A stretch of 64,000 bases of DNA from Saprospiraceae bacterium (GTDB lineage: Bacteria > Bacteroidota > Bacteroidia > Chitinophagales > Saprospiraceae): assembly GCA_016787575.1 (NCBI GenBank), contig JAEUUO010000013.1, positions 124,001-188,000 of the forward strand, given 5' to 3'. A program made the translations under genes and the position numbers. The notes below the pieces were generated by a model that was not told where the DNA came from, searched no databases, and saw only the letters and a list, made by a program, of their open reading frames with translations. This document shows, in pieces, positions 29,932 to 37,560 of this stretch; the first letter of the stretch is position 1; each line of letters begins with the position of its first letter.

Positions 29932-31221
29932 ATGCACTATCCACAATCTTACCAACGGTTTCTAGAACAAGACGCCAAGGTGTTTACAGATACTCGTAAG
30001 CCCTTGAAAGATGGGATATTTATTGCTTTAAGTGGTCCAAATTTTAATGGAAACAAATATGCTTTGGAGGCTTTAGATCAAGGTGCTTCCTTTGCCATTG
30101 TAGATCAAAAAACGATAGACGATCCCCGATTAATTCTGGTAGAAAATACATTGAAAGAATTGCAACGAATGGCTTCAATTCATAGAAAAAGATCAAAAGC
30201 CAAAATAATTGCAATCACAGGAAGCAATGGGAAAACAACTACGAAGGAATTGAGCTTTTCAATTTTTTCTCTTGCATTCAAAACACTAGCAACTGAGGGC
30301 AACCTGAACAATCACATTGGAGTTCCTTTGACTCTTTTAAAGATTAAGGAGGATACAGAATTTTTAATCCTGGAAATGGGGGCCAATCACCCGGGCAATA
30401 TCAGCGAATTGTGTAACATTGCAGAACCCGATAGTGGGTTGATTACAAATATTGGAAAGGCACACTTAGAGGGTTTTGGTAGTTTTGAAGGGGTTCGTAA
30501 AACAAAACTCGAACTATTTGATTTCCTTAAATTAAATGGGGGCATCAGATTTTGTAACATGTATTCCGATGTTTTAAAAGAGTATGCTGCACATGAGCCA
30601 AACGTGATTGGATACGGATCACAAAGTGAAGATCTTGATTTTACTGCAAAATTGATTCATTCATTTCCTGAGATTGCTATGGAATTTTACAATAAGTTGA
30701 TGCCAATTGAAATTCATTCAAAATTATTTGGTGAATACAATTTTCAAAATATTGTCGCAGCCTGTACGTTGGCATGTTTTTACAAAGTGCCGGAACGATT
30801 CATTCAAGAAGGGATTGCAGCGTATATTCCTAATAACATGCGCTCACAAATTCTAAAAATTTATTCCAATACCATCATATTAGATGCTTACAATGCAAAT
30901 CCAAGTTCGATGAAACAAGCCATCCAGGCATTTAATCAAATGGATTTTAAAAACAAATGGACCATATTGGGAGAAATGGCTGAGCTTGGAATTTATGCAG
31001 AAGAAGAACATAACTTGCTTGTCAATCAATTGAGTAAATTGGATATTCAACGTTGTATATTTATTGGAGCGCAATATCATTTGAATGAAATTGATTCAAA
31101 GAATTTGCATTTTGCAAATGCGGAATCATGCAGAGCATGGTTAGAAAAAAATTGGCCAAGTGATACGGGCATACTAATCAAAGGGTCCCGTGCTGCAGGA
31201 CTGGAACGACTGCTTGATTAG
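29932..31221 (+). CDS. murF: UDP-N-acetylmuramoyl-tripeptide--D-Ala-D-Ala ligase
   Basis: MurF adds D-Ala-D-Ala to the peptidoglycan precursor in the cytoplasm. The 429-residue protein has the N-terminal Mur domain (VFTDTRKPLKDGIFIALSGPNF), the ATP-binding AITGSNGKTTTKEL, the LEMGANHPGNISEL motif and the C-terminal ILDAYNANPSSMKQAI. The ATG is supported because TDTRK falls at the usual distance from the start, even though the start is only 5 bases after a terminator. No other mur genes are near. Confidence 0.96.
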   Translation: MHYPQSYQRFLEQDAKVFTDTRKPLKDGIFIALSGPNFNGNKYALEALDQGASFAIVDQKTIDDPRLILVENTLKELQRMASIHRKRSKAKIIAITGSNGKTTTKELSFSIFSLAFKTLATEGNLNNHIGVPLTLLKIKEDTEFLILEMGANHPGNISELCNIAEPDSGLITNIGKAHLEGFGSFEGVRKTKLELFDFLKLNGGIRFCNMYSDVLKEYAAHEPNVIGYGSQSEDLDFTAKLIHSFPEIAMEFYNKLMPIEIHSKLFGEYNFQNIVAACTLACFYKVPERFIQEGIAAYIPNNMRSQILKIYSNTIILDAYNANPSSMKQAIQAFNQMDFKNKWTILGEMAELGIYAEEEHNLLVNQLSKLDIQRCIFIGAQYHLNEIDSKNLHFANAESCRAWLEKNWPSDTGILIKGSRAAGLERLLD

Positions 31222-31228
31222 AAATATG

Positions 31229-32263
31229 TTAGTTGTTGATTAACTCAAGAATTCGTGAAGGGATTTGATCTTTAGCAGTAGCTAAATATTCTTCGTAAGT
31301 ACAGGGAATCAATTGATTTGAAAATTCATTGTCCACCAAAGGTTCTTCAAACCACCATTTTCCGGTATTTTCAGATTTATAAAATTTGACAATGTAATCC
31401 AGATTTTTAATCTCAACCAGGTATTGGGTTAGTGATTCCCGGCTCATATTTTGATCCAATTGTTTAAGATGACATCCTTCTAAAAAATACCATGCCATTT
31501 GAGCCACCAATCGGGCAGTAATTCCATCCGGATCATTCGATTCATTCCAGGATGAAATAAAATACATTTTGACCCGATCACTCATGCCTGCCATACGTGA
31601 TATCGTAGATGCTTCTTCGGAAAACAATCCACTTGGATTTTTTATACGATTCCCCGGGCAGTCGCTTGCACGAATTGCATTTAAATCAAAATAAATATAT
31701 TCTGATCGTCTTAAAGGAGGCTCAAAAGAAGAAGCACTTGATCTAAATTCACCCGTTCTGTAATAATTTATTTTTTCATGATTCGAAGCCAGGTGCTGCC
31801 TTTGAAATGCTAGAAAATTAATTTCTTTAAGATACAAAGACATTGAATCCAATGTTCCTAAAAACTCAGAATGGTCGCTAATACAAGTTAAACTAAAAGG
31901 TTCGCGAAGTTTATGTTGTTGCAATTGGATTTCGTAGATGAGATCTAAATCTGCGCCAATTATCAAAAGTGTTTTTTTCTTGACGTAGGCAAGGTTTAAT
32001 AAAAGCGCTGCCCGTTCTTGCAATGGGTAAGATTTCAACTGACCACCTAGCGCGATAAGAGCATCTTCAAAATAATCAGCAGTTAGTTGGTAAAAATGAC
32101 TTTTAAAATTGCATTCTGCCTCAGTTGAACAAAAATAAACTAGGAATTTTGAATTGGCAGTTAGGTGGTAATTTGCATCTTGATTTACCAAAAGATGTCC
32201 GAGGCTTTGAGGATCAAAATCTTCTAAAAAAGGGTCATTGATGCTAGGGGTATTGCGGTCCAT
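31229..32263 (-). CDS. Arginase-family protein, probably inactive (formimidoylglutamase-like)
   Basis: A 344-residue protein resembling a Bacteroidota branch of the ureohydrolase family often called formimidoylglutamase. Matching parts are YFDLNAIRASDCPGN (191-205), SEEASTISRMAGMSD (215-229), AQMAWYFLEG (254-263) and the end LIPCTYEEYLATAKDQIPSR. Key metal ligands look lost: the GGxHS-type loop reads IIGADLDL (101-108) without His, and the SFDxDxxD motif reads YFDLNAIRASD with Asn in place of the second Asp. A regulatory or structural role is more likely than catalysis. The start at 32263 is the first Met in the conserved region; 32290 is an alternative. Confidence 0.75.
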   Translation of the reverse strand: MDRNTPSINDPFLEDFDPQSLGHLLVNQDANYHLTANSKFLVYFCSTEAECNFKSHFYQLTADYFEDALIALGGQLKSYPLQERAALLLNLAYVKKKTLLIIGADLDLIYEIQLQQHKLREPFSLTCISDHSEFLGTLDSMSLYLKEINFLAFQRQHLASNHEKINYYRTGEFRSSASSFEPPLRRSEYIYFDLNAIRASDCPGNRIKNPSGLFSEEASTISRMAGMSDRVKMYFISSWNESNDPDGITARLVAQMAWYFLEGCHLKQLDQNMSRESLTQYLVEIKNLDYIVKFYKSENTGKWWFEEPLVDNEFSNQLIPCTYEEYLATAKDQIPSRILELINN

Positions 32264-32287
32264 CTTAAAAAACTTAATTAATAAACA

Positions 32288-32336
32288 CAAATTTACATAT
32301 TAAATTTAAATTTAATATGAAATGATTTTAAATTTG
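32288..32336. promoter_or_regulatory. Divergent promoter region with 24-bp perfect palindrome
   Basis: Two -7 boxes face away from each other: TAAATTTG on the minus strand (32295-32288) for the arginase-like gene and TAAATTTG on the plus strand (32329-32336) for the dehydrogenase. Between them, 32296-32319 is a perfect 24-base palindrome beginning CATATTAAATTT. It covers both -33 positions, where no TTG is present. A dimeric regulator bound here could control both genes. Confidence 0.6.
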
Positions 32337-32340
32337 ATCT

Positions 32341-33567
32341 ATGACTCATTTTCTCGATAATTACCTGAATAAACCAGCTGAAATTGTATTTGAATGGAAC
32401 GATCCTTTGTCAGAGGCCAGGGCCTGGCTGGTTATAAATAGTTTAACGGGTGGAGCGGCCGGAGGAGGTACCCGTATGCGAAAAGGTTTAACACGCAGGG
32501 AAGTAGAAGATCTTGCGAAAACCATGGAAATAAAATTTAAAGTGTGTGGACCTTCGATTGGGGGTGCCAAATCAGGAATCGATTTTGATCCACAAGATCC
32601 AAGAAAGGAAGAGGTTTTGCAACGTTGGTTTGCTGCAATCAAACCTCTATTGGCAAATTATTACGGTACAGCCGGGGATTTGAATGTTGATGAACGCACG
32701 GAAGTGAGACCCTTCTTATTGGATATGGGAATCAACCATCCTCAATACGGAGTTTTAGAAGGTCATTTTCATTATCCGGATCAAATCAAACAGGATGTTT
32801 TAAAACAATTAAAACAGGGCTGTGCCTTGTTGGTGCAATCTGAAATTTACAATCCTGCTCAAGGAACTGCCCAATACACGACCATTGATTTAATTACCGG
32901 CTATGGAGTCTTTCAATCCATTGTGTCTTATTATAAAGTTTTTAAACAACAAACTGTAGCCGGGAAACGGGTTGCAATTCAAGGCTGGGGAAATGTAGGT
33001 GCTGCTGCAGGTTGGTATTTGTCTCAGGCCGGTGCTAGTTTGGTTTTAATTCAAGATAAAGAAGGATTTGTGCTAAATCCAAATGGTTTTGAATGTGAAA
33101 CTGTCCGTGATTTTATGAATCAAAAGATTAACCACACCATTCAATCTGATCAAAAACATGCAGCTTCAAAACTAGACGAAGAATTGGCAAAACTAAAAAT
33201 TGACATTTTTATTCCAGCTGCAGCTTCAAAATTGGTTGCGAAATCAAGTTATGAATGTATGAAACGCAATGGTCTGGAGTTGATCGCATGTGGTGCGAAT
33301 GTCCCATTTCAAGAGGAAGGGCTTTTATTCGGTCCATTAACCCAGAAAATCGATCAGGAGATCTCTCTTATACCTGATTTTATTGCAAATTGTGGTGTTG
33401 CCAGGTTGTTTGCTTATTTGATGCAAAAAGATGCAGAAATCAGCGAAAAGGCTATTTTTGAGGATATTGAAACTACCATGCTTGGGGCGATTTCCAGTCT
33501 TTATTCACAATCCCACGAATCTGTTAAGCTCACTGAAAATGCCTTGCGAACATATGCAAAAAATTAA
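32341..33567 (+). CDS. Glu/Leu/Phe/Val dehydrogenase family enzyme
   Basis: An NAD(P)-dependent amino acid dehydrogenase that interconverts an amino acid and its 2-oxo acid. The 408-residue protein has the catalytic Lys region GPSIGGAKSGIDF, the preceding GGAAGGGTRMRKGLTRREVE, the GTAGDLNVDE segment and the nucleotide-binding AIQGWGNVGAAAGWYL. Substrate (glutamate, leucine or another) cannot be decided from sequence. The ATG lies 5 bases after a -7 box, so the mRNA may be leaderless. It is divergent from the arginase-like gene. Confidence 0.9.
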   Translation: MTHFLDNYLNKPAEIVFEWNDPLSEARAWLVINSLTGGAAGGGTRMRKGLTRREVEDLAKTMEIKFKVCGPSIGGAKSGIDFDPQDPRKEEVLQRWFAAIKPLLANYYGTAGDLNVDERTEVRPFLLDMGINHPQYGVLEGHFHYPDQIKQDVLKQLKQGCALLVQSEIYNPAQGTAQYTTIDLITGYGVFQSIVSYYKVFKQQTVAGKRVAIQGWGNVGAAAGWYLSQAGASLVLIQDKEGFVLNPNGFECETVRDFMNQKINHTIQSDQKHAASKLDEELAKLKIDIFIPAAASKLVAKSSYECMKRNGLELIACGANVPFQEEGLLFGPLTQKIDQEISLIPDFIANCGVARLFAYLMQKDAEISEKAIFEDIETTMLGAISSLYSQSHESVKLTENALRTYAKN

Positions 33568-33648
33568 TTTAAATAATTGAATTACAAAGCATTATGTATC
33601 TTTATTAATATTTATATTCTAGCAAACAAAAATGGCTGAATTTTTGCA

Positions 33649-33656
33649 TAGCTTTG
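33649..33656 (+). promoter_or_regulatory. Possible -7 box upstream of the OmpA-family gene
   Basis: TAGCTTTG matches TAnnTTTG and lies 46 bases before the ATG. No clear -33 TTG is seen at the right distance. Confidence 0.4.
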
Positions 33657-33702
33657 TTTGGGGATTTAGGTTAAGATGAATTTATTAATAAAATCGAACT
33701 AA

Positions 33703-35538
33703 ATGGTTACAAAATTCTACCAAGTACTTTTGCTTATGCTATGGGCGAATTTTACGTTCGGTCAACAAAACGATACAATTCCAGAAAGACAAGACAACAG
33801 TCTGATTTCTAAAACGGATACATCCGGTACCGAAAGTGGTTTAAATAAAGTAACAAAGACCAAAATAGTTTTGGGCAATACCAACGAAGCTGATTGGAAA
33901 TCCGGTAAAGCAAAATACCCTCCTAAACCCAAGCACATGTGGGAATTAGGATTAGGAGTGGGACATTACTTTATTCATGGTGATGTAGATCCCAAAATAC
34001 CCGGATATGGCTTGTCCTTACACATGCGAAGAGCCATCAATTATTCATTTTCTTTCAGATTGGACTTCTTTTACGGAACTGCTTTTGGTTTAGAACCACA
34101 ACCTTATACGAAGGCACTTGAAGTTGAAACTTCCGTTTTTCAGGGTTATGGTACTCAAAATGCTTGGTTTCCTGCTTATAAGACCCAATATTACTATGGA
34201 GCTATCGAAGGCATCTTAAATATAGGGAACATACTTTTTCATAAAGACCGAAATAAATGGAATAGCTATTTGATCTTAGGAGCGGGGCTTGACCACAACA
34301 ATACAAAATTGGATTTAAGAGATGAAAATGGGAATGTATATACAAACCTCATTTCTCTAAGTGAATATTCTGACGCAGCATTTAATACGAGACAAGGAAG
34401 AATTGATATTAAAAAGAAATTAAGAGGTCTTTATGATGGGGATTATGAAACTCCCGCATTTAAAAAGAAAGGAATATTTCGCCTCAACGATAAGACAAAT
34501 ATTCATCCGATATTTATTGGGGGTGTAGGAATTTCTAGAAAAATAAACAGACGTATCAATATTGCTTTAGAGCATCAGGTTCATTTTTCGGATAATGATT
34601 ATCTGGATGGAATTATTTATCGAAGTGATGTTGATCAAACAACCCAAAATGATTATCAGCATTACACAAATTTGAGGCTGAATATTAATTTAGGTAAATT
34701 TAAAAAACGCAAAGAACCATTGTACTGGTTAAATCCTTTAGATGCTGCTTTTACGGACATAGCAGATTTAAAGCGCAGACCTATTTTCGATCCTAAAGAC
34801 ACCGATCAGGATGGAGTCATAGATTTGTTGGATCAGGAAAATGAAACACCTGCAGGGGCTCCTGTTGATCCCAGAGGGATTGCATTGGATAGCGACAATG
34901 ACGGTATTCCGGATCATAAAGATGCTGAACCATTTTCTCCACCAGGTTTTCAAGTCAATGAAAAAGGAATTGCACAGGTACCGGTTGTACAGCCTGGCAT
35001 GTCAGAAGATGATGTCAAAAGAATTGTTGACAATCGATTGGGCGTTCCGCCGGGTGCATTTGACAGCACTGGGGGCAAAGGACTGTTGAGCAATATCGAG
35101 TGGTTCTTACCAATGATACATTTTAAATTGGATGAGTACTGCATTGATCTAAAATTTGTTCCACAATTGGCGAGTGTTGCACATGTAATGCAAACACATC
35201 CTTCATTGAAAGTAACTGTTTTTGGTCATACAGACATTAGACATTCCAATGCTTATAACAAAGTGCTTTCATACAATCGCGCAAATGAAGCAATTGAATA
35301 TTTAGTCAATACGTTCAATATTCCTCGCAACAGATTTAAATTAATGTATGGTGGGGAAGAAAGTCCGCTAGGTGGACATAATAAAAACTATCAAGTGAAT
35401 CGTCGGGTTGAATTTAAAATCAGTCAACCAGATGATGTTGAAATGCCGATGCCAGATGGTCCAAAGGCAGGAGCTTGTCATAAAACCTGGAGTCGCAAAT
35501 CAACTACTGAATCCAAAGAGGCAGCACCAAAGAAATAA
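33703..35538 (+). CDS. OmpA-family outer membrane protein with Ca-binding repeats
   Basis: A 611-residue exported protein. After the signal peptide (ending NFTFGQ) comes a barrel-like region (about 75-345) with alternating strands. Next are two thrombospondin type 3-like calcium motifs, DTDQDGVIDLLDQ and DSDNDGIPDHKDAEPF (about 365-410). The last part (about 465-580) is an OmpA peptidoglycan-binding domain with VFGHTDIRHSNAYNKVLSYNRANE and NYQVNRRVEFKI. The role is probably envelope anchoring. It is monocistronic and convergent with the pyruvate dehydrogenase E2 gene. Confidence 0.88.
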   Translation: MVTKFYQVLLLMLWANFTFGQQNDTIPERQDNSLISKTDTSGTESGLNKVTKTKIVLGNTNEADWKSGKAKYPPKPKHMWELGLGVGHYFIHGDVDPKIPGYGLSLHMRRAINYSFSFRLDFFYGTAFGLEPQPYTKALEVETSVFQGYGTQNAWFPAYKTQYYYGAIEGILNIGNILFHKDRNKWNSYLILGAGLDHNNTKLDLRDENGNVYTNLISLSEYSDAAFNTRQGRIDIKKKLRGLYDGDYETPAFKKKGIFRLNDKTNIHPIFIGGVGISRKINRRINIALEHQVHFSDNDYLDGIIYRSDVDQTTQNDYQHYTNLRLNINLGKFKKRKEPLYWLNPLDAAFTDIADLKRRPIFDPKDTDQDGVIDLLDQENETPAGAPVDPRGIALDSDNDGIPDHKDAEPFSPPGFQVNEKGIAQVPVVQPGMSEDDVKRIVDNRLGVPPGAFDSTGGKGLLSNIEWFLPMIHFKLDEYCIDLKFVPQLASVAHVMQTHPSLKVTVFGHTDIRHSNAYNKVLSYNRANEAIEYLVNTFNIPRNRFKLMYGGEESPLGGHNKNYQVNRRVEFKISQPDDVEMPMPDGPKAGACHKTWSRKSTTESKEAAPKK

Positions 35539-35560
35539 TCAAATTATTTGTTTTGTGATG

Positions 35561-35596
35561 AATGAATGGTTTTTTATTAAAGCATTCATTTCTTTT
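35561..35596. terminator. Possible bidirectional terminator
   Basis: AATGAATG (35561-35568) pairs with CATTCATT (35583-35590) and is flanked by T-rich sequence on the plus strand. It lies between two convergent genes. The stem is AT-rich, so strength is uncertain. Confidence 0.5.
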
Positions 35597-35599
35597 CTC

Positions 35600-36826
35600 T
35601 TATAAAAGCATGCTGATAGGATTTTCTAAAATTAGTTTTAAATTTTGTAAAAACTTTGCACCCGTAGCTCCATCTACAGCGCGATGATCGCAAGACAAAG
35701 TCATGTGCATTCGATTTGAAATAACAAGGCTGTCGTTTTTAACAGCAGGTTTCTTATGAATTGAACCAATGGCTAAAATGCAGGCATCCGGTGGATTTAT
35801 AATAGCAGTAAAATGTTCGATGTCAAACATTCCGAGATTTGAAATTGTAAAGGTATTTCCTTGCATTTCATCCAAATTCAATTTGCGTTCTTTGGCACGC
35901 AATGCTTTGTCCTGAATTTCTTCTTTTATAGCCGTCAGTGTTTTTTGATCTGCATAGCGAACTACGGGTACTACCAATCCATCTTCTATTGCGACTGCAA
36001 TCCCAATGTGAATGTCGTTATGATAGATCATTTTATCATTGGTCCAGGAAACATTAACGCCTAAATTTGTTCGCAATGCAATAGAACATGCTTTTACAAT
36101 TAAATCATTGAAGGATATTTTTTGTGGAGATACTGCATTCAATTGATTGCGTGCTTCTACGCAAGCATCCATATCAACTTCGGTTGTTAAATAAAAATGA
36201 GGGGCTGAAAATTTGCTTTCAGATAGTCTCCGTGCGATGGTTTTACGCATTTGGCTGTTGAGTACTTCCCGATCCCCGATTTGTTGCAGGTAGTTGAGCG
36301 ATGGTTGCAAGCCAGGCATTGAAGATTGACTGGCAAGATTTTCAATGTCCTTTTTAACAATGCGACCTTGTTCACCAGAACCACTTACATTTTCCAAACT
36401 CAAACCTTTTTCTTTTGCAAGTGATTTTGCTAATGGAGAAGCTTTTATTCGGGTGTCCATGCGTTCTGGTGCTGACTCGGTCTTAGAAACGGTTTCAGCC
36501 GGATTTGGAAGCGTGTTTTGTTTGGAATTAGCCGATTGGTTTGGAATTCCTTCCGTCCCAGCTCCATTTAAAAGATTTTCAAACGATTCGCCTTTTTGAC
36601 CAATGATAGCGATGATTCCATCAACTGGAACAGCACCTTCTTTGACTGCAATGTGTAATAAAATGCCCTCCTGATAGGCTTCCAGGTCCATGGTGGCCTT
36701 GTCAGTTTCAACTTCAGCTAAGATATCTCCAGGTTTTACAGGGTCTCCTACATTTTTATTCCATGTTTTAATAAAACCCTCCTGCATGGTATCTGAAAGT
36801 CGGGGCATCTTAATTGCTACAGCCAT
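35600..36826 (-). CDS. pdhC: Pyruvate dehydrogenase E2 (dihydrolipoamide acetyltransferase)
   Basis: The core subunit of the pyruvate dehydrogenase complex. The 408-residue protein has one lipoyl domain with the lipoylated Lys in VETDKATMDLEA (about residue 43), a linker, an E1/E3-binding domain (IKASPLAKSLAKEKGLSLEN, GSGEQGRIVKKDIE), and the catalytic domain with SCDHRAVDGATGAKFL near the end. E1 and E3 genes are not in the window. A related 2-oxo-acid complex is possible, but the MPRLSDTMQEG start is typical of the pyruvate enzyme. Confidence 0.92.
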   Translation of the reverse strand: MAVAIKMPRLSDTMQEGFIKTWNKNVGDPVKPGDILAEVETDKATMDLEAYQEGILLHIAVKEGAVPVDGIIAIIGQKGESFENLLNGAGTEGIPNQSANSKQNTLPNPAETVSKTESAPERMDTRIKASPLAKSLAKEKGLSLENVSGSGEQGRIVKKDIENLASQSSMPGLQPSLNYLQQIGDREVLNSQMRKTIARRLSESKFSAPHFYLTTEVDMDACVEARNQLNAVSPQKISFNDLIVKACSIALRTNLGVNVSWTNDKMIYHNDIHIGIAVAIEDGLVVPVVRYADQKTLTAIKEEIQDKALRAKERKLNLDEMQGNTFTISNLGMFDIEHFTAIINPPDACILAIGSIHKKPAVKNDSLVISNRMHMTLSCDHRAVDGATGAKFLQNLKLILENPISMLL

Positions 36827-36948
36827 CTTTAGTAATTTTGCATAAAATTAAGCTATTCGGATGTTTTTTGAGAAAATCCAAGACGATTCTAAACATAAAG
36901 ATTCATAATCAATCTATTACAGTTGTATAATTTCTATAATTTTAACGC

Positions 36949-37560
36949 ATGAATTCAATCTCGAAAATTGTAGACGAGGCAGTAGCAGCATTTAGCACCT
37001 TGCCTGGAATTGGAAAAAAGTCGGCCCTTCGAATGGTACTCCATTTAGCTCAACAGGATAAAAAGAAACTGGAAGATTTGTATTCGGCAGTAAAAAACAT
37101 ATCTGATAGACTAATCCGTTGCAAGCAATGTCATGCATACTCTGATTCAGAAATATGTGCCATTTGCAGCGATCCAGTTCGAAATAAACAAACGATTTGT
37201 GTCATTGAATCGATCCGGGATTTGTTTGCTATTGAAGAATTGAAACAATTCAGAGGAGTTTATCACGTTTTAGGTGGATTGATTTCTCCTATTGATGGTA
37301 TGGGGCCAGAAAATTTAACAATTCATTCCTTGTTTAAACGGATAGAAATGCAACCCATAACTGAATTAATATTGGCTATACGACCAACAATTGAAGGAGA
37401 TACAACATCGTATTACATTACGAGACATCTTAACAATCCATCCATTAAGATCAGCATGTTGGCAAGAGGCGTTTCTTTTGGATCTGAGTTAGAATATGCT
37501 GATGAACTTACTTTAAGCCGTTCATTGCTAAATCGCACTCCATACATTATAAGTGAATAA
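36949..37560 (+). CDS. recR: Recombination protein RecR
   Basis: A 203-residue DNA repair protein that loads RecA with RecO and RecF. It has the helix-hairpin-helix near the N terminus (FSTLPGIGKKSALRM), the Cys4 zinc motif (CKQCHAYSDSEICAIC), and a Toprim domain beginning ICVIESIRDLFAIEE with YHVLGGLISPIDG. The following glycosyltransferase gene starts 8 bases before the recR stop. Confidence 0.97.
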   Translation: MNSISKIVDEAVAAFSTLPGIGKKSALRMVLHLAQQDKKKLEDLYSAVKNISDRLIRCKQCHAYSDSEICAICSDPVRNKQTICVIESIRDLFAIEELKQFRGVYHVLGGLISPIDGMGPENLTIHSLFKRIEMQPITELILAIRPTIEGDTTSYYITRHLNNPSIKISMLARGVSFGSELEYADELTLSRSLLNRTPYIISE

